NCBI GenBank assembly: GCA_002293545.1
Contig: DBDL01000146.1
Coordinates: forward strand, 2,810 to 15,670
Direction: 5' to 3'
DNA length: 12,861 nucleotides
Origin: Lachnoclostridium sp. UBA933
Lineage (GTDB): Bacteria; Bacillota; Clostridia; Lachnospirales; Lachnospiraceae
A program made the translations under genes and the position numbers. Positions 1 through 6,313 of this stretch are shown here, in pieces; position 1 is the first letter of the stretch, and every line of letters starts with the position of its first letter. The notes beneath the pieces were generated by a model that saw only the letters and a program-made list of their open reading frames with translations, made no database searches and was not told the origin of the DNA.

Positions 1-1
1 T

Positions 2-1558
2 GAATATGGAAATATAAACATTGATGATTACGAATCTTTTTTACAGTATGATCCAAATGAGAACATACAATCTCATAGTTTGTACAAAGAATATATAAAA
101 ATGATCTGTTCACGTTGCATCGGATTGGAAAAAGAGAAAATGCTTTATTTTTTGCTCACACATTCACAAAATATTGTATTGATAAAGACAGGGCAAAAAC
201 AAGAAGAAAAGAAATTTTTAGGCTATAAGTTCAGCGACCGGCGCGGACATGAGGGCATTAAGCATTTACCCAATGGAACAAAGCTATTTGATGAAAATGG
301 TGATTTGTTGAATCCTCAAAAGGCAAACAGCTATATTTATAATGCTTTTTTAGGCAAAGAAGTTAGTATAGATGAGAGTTTATCTCGCAATATATCTTAT
401 GGACGTATGAGCAGCTTCATTAACTATGGCACAAGCAAGTTTGATAAGACAGTAAATTTTAACAAGAAACAAAAAGTGGTTTTTTCTACTCAAAAAGCAA
501 ATTTAGTTCCTCTTGGAGATATTGCAAAAATTGAGAAGGGTCAAAATCTGACATCAGCGCAGGCGATATCCGGCGATGTTCCTGTAATTGCAGGAGGAAT
601 CTCCCCTTCCATTACTCATAATAAAGCTAATCGTCCTGCCGGCATTATTACGATTAGTGCATCCGGTGCAAATGCTGGATATGTCAATTACTGGGATGTT
701 CCCATTTTTGCTACCGATTGCAATACTATTGCCACCGCAGATGAAAAAACAGTTTTAACAAAATACATCTTTATTTGCTTAAAATCACTTCAACAACAGA
801 TTTTTGCTTTGCAAGCAGGTCAAGCGCAACCTCATGTATATGAGAGAGATTTACGAACAATCAAAATCCCCCTTCCTCCGCTTGATGTGCAGCAGAAAAT
901 TGTTGCAGAAATTGAAGCGTTTGAACATGAAGAGAATGCTTTATCTCAGCGACAAGCAGAGCTATTGGGTAATGTGATGAATCCATCATATTTTGCGTTC
1001 TCTACGAGCAGACTTGGAGATATATCAAATATGGTAAAACGGGGTAAGTCTGCAAAATACGGTGTTTCAGGCATACAAATCATAAAATCCGGGCAGGCGC
1101 GTGGTTATCAAGAGTTTGACTTTTCCCAAAGGTTCTTTGTCGCCGATAACTTTGTTTCAGATGAACGCAATCTGCAAAAAGGAGATATTTTAATCAATTC
1201 AACTGGTGTAGGAACAGCGGGGCGTGTAACTCTCTTTGATATTGATGGAGATTTTGTCGCAGACAGTCATATAACGATTGTTAGATTAAATCCAGATCTT
1301 TCTGTTCCCAAATACATCTTGTATTCTCTTGCCAATATTGGTTTTAAAAATATTGAAGCAATGGCGAATGGGCAAAGCGGACAGATTGAACTTGCGTTAG
1401 ACACAATAAAAGGTATAACAATCCCTCTGCCAACAAAGGAAAAACAGCAAGAAATCATTGTTGAAATTGAACAAGTGGAATCCGAAATTGCTGCTCAAAA
1501 GGCTCAACTAGCTGAAATAAAAACACAAAAGAACGAGGTATTAGGGAAGTATCTTTGA
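2..1558 (+). CDS. Fused N6-adenine methylase/specificity (HsdM-HsdS-like) protein, 5' end outside window
   Basis: The reading frame is open from base 2, so the gene begins upstream of the window; the in-frame TTG at 80 is not needed as a start. The first ~120 residues (with FLGYKFSDRRGHEGI and a 'DENGDLLNP' stretch) resemble the C-terminal end of an N6-adenine DNA methylase; its SAM and NPPY catalytic motifs would lie off the left edge. Two target-recognition modules of the HsdS type follow: the first opens at VPLGDIAKIEKGQ (~532) and ends in IPLPPLDVQQKIVAEIEAFE; the second opens at SRLGDISNMVKRGK (~1010) and ends in IPLPTKEKQQEIIVEIEQ plus a coiled coil to the stop. Type I-like and BcgI-like systems use such modules to choose the DNA site that is methylated. 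The single-chain methylase-specificity arrangement is seen directly. Whether a nuclease is also fused or encoded nearby cannot be told. The DNA is AT-richer than the ABC genes to its right, as is common for mobile R-M genes. Confidence 0.85.
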   Translation, partial: EYGNINIDDYESFLQYDPNENIQSHSLYKEYIKMICSRCIGLEKEKMLYFLLTHSQNIVLIKTGQKQEEKKFLGYKFSDRRGHEGIKHLPNGTKLFDENGDLLNPQKANSYIYNAFLGKEVSIDESLSRNISYGRMSSFINYGTSKFDKTVNFNKKQKVVFSTQKANLVPLGDIAKIEKGQNLTSAQAISGDVPVIAGGISPSITHNKANRPAGIITISASGANAGYVNYWDVPIFATDCNTIATADEKTVLTKYIFICLKSLQQQIFALQAGQAQPHVYERDLRTIKIPLPPLDVQQKIVAEIEAFEHEENALSQRQAELLGNVMNPSYFAFSTSRLGDISNMVKRGKSAKYGVSGIQIIKSGQARGYQEFDFSQRFFVADNFVSDERNLQKGDILINSTGVGTAGRVTLFDIDGDFVADSHITIVRLNPDLSVPKYILYSLANIGFKNIEAMANGQSGQIELALDTIKGITIPLPTKEKQQEIIVEIEQVESEIAAQKAQLAEIKTQKNEVLGKYL

Positions 1559-1605
1559 TTGTTCGCAAGATGATAAGACATTACATATCGTGACATCGGC
1601 AATAT

Positions 1606-1622
1606 CGCAGAAACTGCGGAGG
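1606..1622 (+). promoter_or_regulatory. Small hairpin abutting the ribosome-binding site of the ABC ATPase gene
   Basis: CGCAG-AAA-CTGCG forms a perfect 5-bp stem (1606-1610 with 1614-1618) with a three-base loop. Its 3' arm shares its last G with the GGAGG (1618-1622) upstream of the ATG at 1635. The 12-nt spacing of GGAGG to the ATG is rather long. The hairpin could limit ribosome access, but it is short and may be chance. I see no convincing promoter or terminator in the 76-bp gap 1559-1634, so the ATPase may be read through from the gene before it. Confidence 0.25.
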
Positions 1623-1634
1623 ATATAAAATACA

Positions 1635-2609
1635 ATGATTACTCTTTCCAATATCAACAAAACTTTCCATGTGGCAAAGCGGCAAGCTGGGTTCGGACAT
1701 GCTGTTAAAACGTTGTTTTCACGTGAATACGAAATTGTCCATGCCTTGAATAATGTCAGCTTCACAATACACGACGGGGAAATGGTTGGCTATATTGGTC
1801 CGAACGGCGCGGGGAAAAGCACTACCATAAAAATAATGTGCGGAATTTTAACGCCGGACAGCGGCACATGTGATATCGACGGACGGACACCGTGGCGTGA
1901 ACGTACAGCTCATGTCCGCGGAATCGGTGTTGTGTTCGGACAACGAAGTCAGCTTTGGTGGGATGTTCCTGTTATTGACAGCTTTGAACTGATACGTGAT
2001 ATTTACAAGGTGGATGAAAAAACCTTCAAGGATAATTTGGATGAATTGACCGAACTTCTCAGCTTACAAGAACTGTTGAAAACGCCGGTACGAACTCTTA
2101 GTCTAGGTCAGCGTATGCGTTGTGAAATTGCCGCATCACTCCTGCATAATCCCAAGATATTGTTTCTCGATGAACCAACAATCGGGCTTGATGCGGTTTC
2201 CAAAATCGCCGTGCGGCAATTTATCAAAAAGCTAAATGCCGAGCATGGTACGACTGTTATTTTAACGACACATGATATGCAGGATATAGAAGCACTGACC
2301 GGGCGTATTCTGCTGATTGGTAAAGGCAGAATCCTGATTGACGGCAGCCTTGCCGAATTAAAAAAGCGTTTCTCCGAAAACAAGACACTTGTGGTCGAAT
2401 ATAACGGAAATGCACCCCAAACTTGCAATGGCATGATATTCACCGAAATGAAAGAAGGACGGCTTGTCGTTGCTCTTGATCCTACCGTTTTATCCGTTTC
2501 CGATGCGATAACTCGTCTTGCGGCGCAGACCGAATTACTTGATGTTTCGGTTTCAGGCGTTACATCTGAAGAAATGGTCGCCGCGCTATACAGGGAGTAC
2601 CGGATATGA
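1635..2609 (+). CDS. ABC-2 type exporter ATP-binding protein (COG4586-like)
   Basis: Nucleotide-binding subunit (324 aa) that hydrolyses ATP in the cytoplasm to drive an ABC-2 membrane exporter. All motifs are intact: Walker A GPNGAGKST at 55-63, Q-loop within VVFGQRSQLWWD at ~99-110 (the FGQRSQLWWD form is typical of the COG4586 family), signature LSLGQRMRCE at 155-164, Walker B ILFLDEPT at 175-182 with catalytic Glu180, and H-loop TTHD with His213. A ~100-residue C-terminal extension follows, as usual in this family. The family is normally encoded immediately upstream of COG4587 and COG3694 permeases. Here those permeases lie 2 kb away at 4627 and 5444, beyond a reversed sigma cassette. The stop overlaps an ATG (ATGA at 2606-2609), the usual translational-coupling junction, but the ORF from that ATG ends after four codons (MKNA), so the coupling now leads nowhere. 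The transported substrate is unknown. Confidence 0.9.
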   Translation: MITLSNINKTFHVAKRQAGFGHAVKTLFSREYEIVHALNNVSFTIHDGEMVGYIGPNGAGKSTTIKIMCGILTPDSGTCDIDGRTPWRERTAHVRGIGVVFGQRSQLWWDVPVIDSFELIRDIYKVDEKTFKDNLDELTELLSLQELLKTPVRTLSLGQRMRCEIAASLLHNPKILFLDEPTIGLDAVSKIAVRQFIKKLNAEHGTTVILTTHDMQDIEALTGRILLIGKGRILIDGSLAELKKRFSENKTLVVEYNGNAPQTCNGMIFTEMKEGRLVVALDPTVLSVSDAITRLAAQTELLDVSVSGVTSEEMVAALYREYRI

Positions 2610-2664
2610 AAAATGCTTAACGATATTTCCTATGCGCTTCATGCACGGCATACAAAAACATGTT

Positions 2665-3390
2665 TTATCTCCCTATCCTTTTGCGGTTGTTTTTACCATG
2701 TCCTCTCCTCATATGCCCATGGGTCCGCTGTTTTATTTTACTGATAGAATGACCGCGGCATCTGTCAAATGTCGCCGCCGGGTCAACCGATTGCAGTTCT
2801 ATTATCGCCAGATATTTTGCAGGAGTCATATTTTGTCTGTGCGAACGGTTTTTTGTTGTACCGTCCACTGAAAATACATCTTGCTCCATCCTTTTTCCGT
2901 CAGACTGTAAAACCGAATCAATATAGGCTTTTAATGAATCCAGCCGTTCTCTCCCGCTTATTTCGTCTTTCATCTGCAAAGTTGCGGTAAATAACCCGGC
3001 ATCATTGATATATCCCATTTCCGCCATTTTATCAATGAGAATCCTAAGAGCGTTCTGGTAAGCTTCATTTTTAATATTTATTTCGCTTAATACTTTTTCA
3101 CCATCCTCATTGTAAGCATATGTACTTATGATATAACCAAAGCGATTCAGTGTAAGTTCAATACTCGGATTGACATCCACATCAATAAATGCCGTTTCGG
3201 TAAAATACAGATTGTACGAAAACAGCCCGACTGCGAAAATAGCGGCGACGGAGGCAAATACAACAATAAATCGCTTACATATCATATTTTTCTTTCTATA
3301 TACTCTCTTTTGCAAAAAAGAATAAATATTTTTCTTTAATTGATCTTCTGCCTTGATTTCATCAAGAGCGGTATAAATTCTATTCTTCAC
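2665..3390 (-). CDS. RsgI-like membrane anti-sigma factor
   Basis: Single-pass membrane protein (241 aa) likely to hold the neighbouring sigma factor inactive until an external signal arrives. Residues 1-38 are a charged cytoplasmic segment that would bind sigma. Residues ~39-60 (KRFIVVFASVAAIFAVGLFS) form one membrane helix. Residues ~68-160 contain FIDVDVNPSIELTLNRFG and YAYNEDGEKVL, the recognisable signature of the RsgI middle domain. The C-terminal ~50 residues are basic and His-rich (HSISKIKQRTHGHMRRGHG). The start is GTG at 3390, preceded by an AGGGGG site and overlapping the stop of the sigma gene (GTGA), so the two are translationally coupled. RsgI was described as the partner of SigI, whereas the sigma here is a short ECF type; RsgI-like domains coupled to ECF sigmas occur in Clostridia. 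The His-rich tail recalls the His/Cys protein of the same operon. The gene ends 55 bp from the convergent ATPase gene, with no clear terminator between them. Confidence 0.8.
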   Translation of the reverse strand: MKNRIYTALDEIKAEDQLKKNIYSFLQKRVYRKKNMICKRFIVVFASVAAIFAVGLFSYNLYFTETAFIDVDVNPSIELTLNRFGYIISTYAYNEDGEKVLSEINIKNEAYQNALRILIDKMAEMGYINDAGLFTATLQMKDEISGRERLDSLKAYIDSVLQSDGKRMEQDVFSVDGTTKNRSHRQNMTPAKYLAIIELQSVDPAATFDRCRGHSISKIKQRTHGHMRRGHGKNNRKRIGR

Positions 3391-3866
3391 AGGGTTTCAC
3401 CCCCTAAACTCATTTTAAGCTGTGCTTTTGCACGTGAGAGCCATGTGTAAACCGTGTTTTCTTTCTTATGCAATATTGCTGCAATTTCAAGGGCCGAATA
3501 TCCCTCGTAGTAAAACAAATAAATAACGTCTTTATATTTAGGCGGTAATTTAAGAACTTCCTCTAATACCTCTTTATTGTCATCCTCTATGTAAAACGGT
3601 TCGGTAATTAATTCTTCAATAGAAGATACTTTCTTTCTAAAAAAACTTTTCAGCGTATCTTTACAGGCATTTGTCGTAACGCGAATAAGCCATGCCTTTT
3701 CATGGGCATCGCTGTAAAATTCTTTGTCATGGAGGATGTATTTCAAGAACACATCCTGAAATACATCCTCCGTATCATAATAGTTTTTTAGATGGATAAA
3801 ACAAATCTTACGGACCATATCTGCGTATTTTTCTATCGCAAGATTTACCTCCTGTTCGCTTCGCAT
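3387..3866 (-). CDS. ECF-family RNA polymerase sigma factor
   Basis: Sigma-70 family factor of extracytoplasmic-function size (159 aa) that would direct RNA polymerase to its own promoter set. Region 2 spans about residues 12-75, with YDTEDVFQDVFLKYI being the core-binding and -10-recognition segment and WLIRVTTNACKD its end. Region 4 spans ~101-153, with LPPKYKDVIYLFYYEGYSALEIA and a helix-turn-helix ending TVYTWLSRAKAQLK. Regions 1.1 and 3 are absent, as in ECF factors. The start ATG at 3866 has a GGTAGG-like site just upstream. The gene sits 17 nt after the secreted His/Cys protein gene and overlaps the anti-sigma gene by 4 nt, giving the order His/Cys protein, sigma, anti-sigma on one transcript. 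A perfect 15-bp inverted repeat lies within codons 32-46. Confidence 0.9.
   Translation of the reverse strand: MRSEQEVNLAIEKYADMVRKICFIHLKNYYDTEDVFQDVFLKYILHDKEFYSDAHEKAWLIRVTTNACKDTLKSFFRKKVSSIEELITEPFYIEDDNKEVLEEVLKLPPKYKDVIYLFYYEGYSALEIAAILHKKENTVYTWLSRAKAQLKMSLGGETL
3731..3771. repeat. Perfect 15-bp inverted repeat inside the sigma gene
   Basis: GGAGGATGTATTTCA at 3731-3745 is exactly complementary to TGAAATACATCCTCC at 3757-3771, with an 11-nt loop. In the sigma mRNA the stem covers codons 32-46, encoding the conserved region 2 segment EDVFQDVFLKYIL. It would fold into a stable hairpin and also carries a GGAGG in its 5' arm. It is not followed by a U-run, so it is not an ordinary intrinsic terminator. 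A functional role is unproven. Confidence 0.9.
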
Positions 3867-3883
3867 AAACCTACCTGCCCGTA

Positions 3884-4249
3884 TTAATGATGACCGCCTC
3901 TATGATAACCACCGCCGCGGTAATTAGAATGACTGCGGTCGGAATTATGACGATACGAACGCCTATCCTTTAAATTACGCGCTTTATAGAAAATACCTTT
4001 ATGCCTGTGTACTTGGGTTTTTTTACAGTTTCTTACCCTGCAGATCCTTTTATGGTAGAAATGACCATCATTAAAAGTATGCGCCCTGTATATTCTCCTA
4101 TGATGTCTGTGAATGTTGGCTCTGGTGCATTTTTTCACCCTGCATACAGGGTATGCCGCCTCAACTCTCAGGGTATTAGGTATAAACAAACCCGACACCA
4201 ATATCACACTTATAAACAGCAGCAGAAATCTTGTTTTATGTTTTATCAT
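3884..4249 (-). CDS. Secreted His/Cys-repeat protein, possible metal binder
   Basis: Small exported basic protein (121 aa) of no named family. Residues 1-~31 are a signal peptide: basic MIKHKTR, a hydrophobic core LLLFISVILVSGLFI, and a likely cleavage near VEA-AYP. The mature part has two 34-residue repeats, each opening CRVxxC-x5-HRH: Cys36/Cys41/His47/His49 and Cys70/Cys75/His81/His83. The tail is Gly/His/Arg-rich (GGGYHRGGHH). The spacing suggests Zn or Cu binding; this is inference. Similar Cys-x4-Cys-x5-His-x-His units recur in exported clostridial proteins as I recall them. I chose ATG 4249, not the in-frame ATG at 4270: AGGAGA (4259-4264) lies 9 nt before 4249, and the -10 at 4271-4276 would place the transcript start downstream of 4270. 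It is the first gene of the sigma/anti-sigma operon, so it may be the regulated output or the ligand of the anti-sigma domain. Confidence 0.75.
   Translation of the reverse strand: MIKHKTRFLLLFISVILVSGLFIPNTLRVEAAYPVCRVKKCTRANIHRHHRRIYRAHTFNDGHFYHKRICRVRNCKKTQVHRHKGIFYKARNLKDRRSYRHNSDRSHSNYRGGGYHRGGHH
3947..4144 (-). repeat. Two-copy 34-residue repeat in the His/Cys protein
   Basis: Codons 36-69 and 70-101 encode two diverged copies of one unit. Shared positions are Cys1, Arg2, Val3, Cys6, His12, Arg13, His14, Tyr19, Ala21 and Tyr30. The repeat shows an internal duplication and fixes the Cys and His spacing as the conserved element. Confidence 0.75.
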
Positions 4250-4270
4250 AACTTCATCTCTCCTTTTCAT

Positions 4271-4299
4271 CTTATAATATAAATACGATTGAATATCAA
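4271..4299 (-). promoter_or_regulatory. Sigma-A-like promoter of the His/Cys-sigma-anti-sigma operon
   Basis: Read on the minus strand: -35 TTGATA (4299-4294), 17-nt spacer, -10 TATAAG (4276-4271). Each hexamer matches five of six consensus bases. Transcription would start near 4264, giving a very short leader that begins at the Shine-Dalgarno AGGAGA. The promoter is of housekeeping type, so it does not by itself show autoregulation by the ECF sigma. Confidence 0.55.
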
Positions 4300-4461
4300 G
4301 TATCCTTTCAAAATGATAAAACTTTATTTTTCTGTGAAATCCGTAACGATCATTATTTTCCCTCCCGGTGTAAATATAACCCTATACAAAGTAATGTAGC
4401 ATAGATTTTAAGAAAAGGCAAATGACCAAACTGAATCTTTTTAGCCGGGTTTATCTGACGC

Positions 4462-4490
4462 TTGTAACCACACAATATTCGCGCTATAAT
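4462..4490 (+). promoter_or_regulatory. Sigma-A-like promoter for the ATPase relic and ABC-2 permeases
   Basis: -35 TTGTAA (4462-4467), 17-nt spacer, -10 TATAAT (4485-4490). The -10 is full consensus and the -35 matches four of six. The start would be near 4497, just before the relic. It gives the permease genes their own transcription, independent of the ATPase gene upstream. The rest of 4300-4460 shows no gene or structure I can support. Confidence 0.6.
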
Positions 4491-4504
4491 AGAAGCACTG
4501 ATAA

Positions 4505-4630
4505 ATGCCGAACAGTAACATCTATATGATAGGAGGCTGCAAAATGGTTTATTATATTGACCTGAACGATGCGGGCAAAAACACTGCCATAAGAATACTA
4601 TACGGTATGTATAAGGAGTACCCAATATGA
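4505..4630 (+). pseudogene. Internally deleted relic of a second ABC-2 ATPase, possibly a 28- or 41-codon leader ORF
   Basis: An ORF from ATG 4505 (41 codons), or from ATG 4544 (28 codons, with AGGAGG at 4531-4536), ends at TGA 4628-4630 and overlaps the permease ATG at 4627 (ATGA). The stretch MVYYIDLNDAGKNTAIRIL matches MVGYIGPNGAGKSTTIKIM of the upstream ATPase (its residues 50-68). By eye the DNA at 4543-4608 matches 1781-1846 at about 50 of 66 bases without gaps. The last residues YKEYPI match YREYRI, the C-terminus of that ATPase, and the DNA around both stops is also alike. The simplest reading is an in-frame loss of about 250 codons from a paralogous ATPase gene that once preceded the permease. 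The Walker A motif is damaged (Gly to Asp, Ser to Asn), so no ATPase activity is expected. It may still be translated, coupling ribosomes into the permease gene. Confidence 0.75.
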
Positions 4631-5442
4631 AAACATATAAGGGGACATATGTTTCCCTCATAAAAATGTGCTTCATCAGCGGACTGCAATACCGGGCAGC
4701 GGCATTTGCGGGAATGATAACACAGTTCGCTTTCGGCATCATGTTTATTAGACAGTATTTGGCATTCTATCGTACAAATCCTGATGCTTTCCCAATGGAA
4801 ATATCACAGATTGTTTCTTATATATGGATTCAGCAGGCTTTTTTAGCGATGTTTTTTACATGGTATTTTCAGAACAACATTTTCACGGATATTACAAACG
4901 GGCAGATATCTTATGACCTCGCTCGTCCGATAAATTTATACAGCAAGTGGTTCTGCCAATGTGTGGCAAGCAGACTCTCCCGTGCGGTTTTAAGGTGTTT
5001 ACCCATTTTGCTGATAGGAATGGTACTGCCCAAGCCTTATAAGCTCATACTTCCACCCAATGCTTTTCAGTTTTTATTGTTTATGGTATCTGCTTTATTG
5101 GCTATGGCTGTTGTTGTGTCATTCAATATGTTTATTTACATATCCACATTCTATACGATGTCCCCTGTCGGGATTCGCATAATGGGAGCGGCGTTTGCCG
5201 ATTTTATGGCAGGATCACTTGTCCCGCTGCCGTTCTTTCCCGACGGGGTTCGTCAAATTGCAGAGCTGCTGCCGTTTGCCGCAATGCAGAATATGCCGCT
5301 TCGGATATACAGCGGGAATATATCGGGAATCGAGGCGTTATATGGTATCCTGTTTCAATTATTGTGGTTTGTGATTTTGCTCATCTTCGGCAGGCTGTGG
5401 ATGAAAAAAACGCTTCAAAAGGTTATTATACAGGGGGGATAG
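4627..5442 (+). CDS. ABC-2 type exporter permease (COG4587-like)
   Basis: Integral membrane subunit (271 aa) of an ABC-2 exporter with about six hydrophobic segments: ~27-46, 64-86, 120-137, 146-171, 182-203 and 238-258. SGLQYRAAAFAG near the N-terminus, NGQISYDLARPINLY at ~91-105 and FMAGSLVPLPFFPDGV at ~193-208 are typical of the COG4587 family. The start overlaps the stop of the ATPase relic (ATGA), with AAGGAG upstream; that is the coupling expected after a COG4586 ATPase. The next permease begins two bases after this stop. The working ATPase is presumably the one at 1635-2609, acting in trans. Substrate unknown. Confidence 0.87.
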   Translation: MKTYKGTYVSLIKMCFISGLQYRAAAFAGMITQFAFGIMFIRQYLAFYRTNPDAFPMEISQIVSYIWIQQAFLAMFFTWYFQNNIFTDITNGQISYDLARPINLYSKWFCQCVASRLSRAVLRCLPILLIGMVLPKPYKLILPPNAFQFLLFMVSALLAMAVVVSFNMFIYISTFYTMSPVGIRIMGAAFADFMAGSLVPLPFFPDGVRQIAELLPFAAMQNMPLRIYSGNISGIEALYGILFQLLWFVILLIFGRLWMKKTLQKVIIQGG

Positions 5443-5443
5443 T

Positions 5444-6220
5444 GTGAAGTTATATGCTAAATATGTTTCAATGCACTTGAAAAGTCAAATGCAGTATAAA
5501 ACCTCGTTTTTCCTTACGATAACCGGACAGTTTCTCGTTTCGTTTACGGTGTTGTCAGGACTGTATTTCATGATGAATCGGTTTAGCAGGATTGACGGAT
5601 TTACACTTCAACAGGTTTTATTATGCTTCTCCATAGTTTTAATGGCGTTTTCTCTTGCCGAATGCTTCGCCCGCGGGTTTGATCTATTTCCGCAGATGAT
5701 ACAAAACGGAGATTTAGACCGTGTTCTTGTCCGTCCGCGCAGTGTTGTATTTCAGGTATTGGCAGGAAAAATGGAGTTTAGCCGGCTCGGACGAATGATA
5801 CAAGCAGTTTTCGTTTTTTGTTATGCCATACCTGCAAGCGGTATCGCATGGACAGCAGATAAAATTTTTACATTAGTGTTGATGATTGTATGCGGTATGC
5901 TCATATTCTCCGGGTTGTTTCTCGTATACGCCGCTGTTTCGATATTTACAATAGAAGGAATTGAGTTTATGAACGTGCTGACAGACGGAGGCAGGGAGTT
6001 TGGAACGTATCCGTATTCAATATACGGGGACGGAATTTTGAAGTTTCTCACTTATATCATCCCGCTTGCCTTGTTTCAATATTACCCGATGCTATATCTT
6101 TTCGGGATGGAACGCTCGCCGCTGTATATGCTCACGCCGCCCGCAGGTATGCTGTTCCTCATACCTGCCTATGGATTCTGGCGTTTCGGATTGCGGCGGT
6201 ATAAATCAACCGGCTCGTAA
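5444..6220 (+). CDS. ABC-2 type exporter permease (COG3694-like)
   Basis: Second membrane subunit (258 aa), expected to pair with the permease before it. Hydrophobic segments lie at ~22-44, 57-75, 118-134, 141-170, 199-221 and 230-248. NGDLDRVLVRPRS at ~88-100 is the counterpart of NGQISYDLARP in the first permease, and GREFGTYPYSIYG at ~183-195 is characteristic of COG3694. The start is GTG at 5444, one base after the previous TAG, with an AGGGGGG Shine-Dalgarno. It is the last gene of the operon. No clean intrinsic terminator follows, only the repeat at 6221-6264. Confidence 0.87.
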   Translation: MKLYAKYVSMHLKSQMQYKTSFFLTITGQFLVSFTVLSGLYFMMNRFSRIDGFTLQQVLLCFSIVLMAFSLAECFARGFDLFPQMIQNGDLDRVLVRPRSVVFQVLAGKMEFSRLGRMIQAVFVFCYAIPASGIAWTADKIFTLVLMIVCGMLIFSGLFLVYAAVSIFTIEGIEFMNVLTDGGREFGTYPYSIYGDGILKFLTYIIPLALFQYYPMLYLFGMERSPLYMLTPPAGMLFLIPAYGFWRFGLRRYKSTGS

Positions 6221-6264
6221 CCGGGGATTTTCTCAAAACCATACCGGGGATTTTTTTAACCATA
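6221..6264. repeat. Two-copy imperfect tandem repeat between convergent operons
   Basis: CCGGGGATTTT occurs at 6221-6231 and 6244-6254, and AACCATA at 6237-6243 and 6258-6264, giving two units of about 22 bp. It lies between the permease stop and the convergent exporter gene ending at 6314. A weak GGATTTT/AAAACC pairing and a T7 run at 6251-6257 may aid termination of the plus-strand operon, but no GC-rich hairpin sits directly before the T-run. Confidence 0.6.
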
Positions 6265-6313
6265 TAAAAATAACAGAGAAAAGAAAAGCATTGCAAATAT
6301 ACTCTTCTTCCCT

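Noticed and set aside
1555..1587. Possible promoter upstream of the ABC ATPase (TTGTTC with TACATA)
   Set aside because: The -10 matches only three of six bases; not better than chance.
1577..1634. Short in-frame peptide (RDIGNIAETAEDIKYND) before the ATPase, perhaps a gene remnant
   Set aside because: It has no start codon and no family match I recognise; too short to support.
2655..2666. Palindrome AAAACATGTTTT between the convergent ATPase and anti-sigma genes, as a two-way terminator
   Set aside because: No GC pairs of note and no proper U-run; it also overlaps the anti-sigma stop codon.
2518..2871. A 117-codon plus-strand ORF across the end of the ATPase and the anti-sigma gene
   Set aside because: It overlaps two well-supported genes in other frames and shows no domain or ribosome-binding site.
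4353..4742. A 129-codon minus-strand ORF over the intergenic region
   Set aside because: It runs through the permease promoter, the ATPase relic and the permease start, has no ribosome-binding site I can see, and resembles no family.
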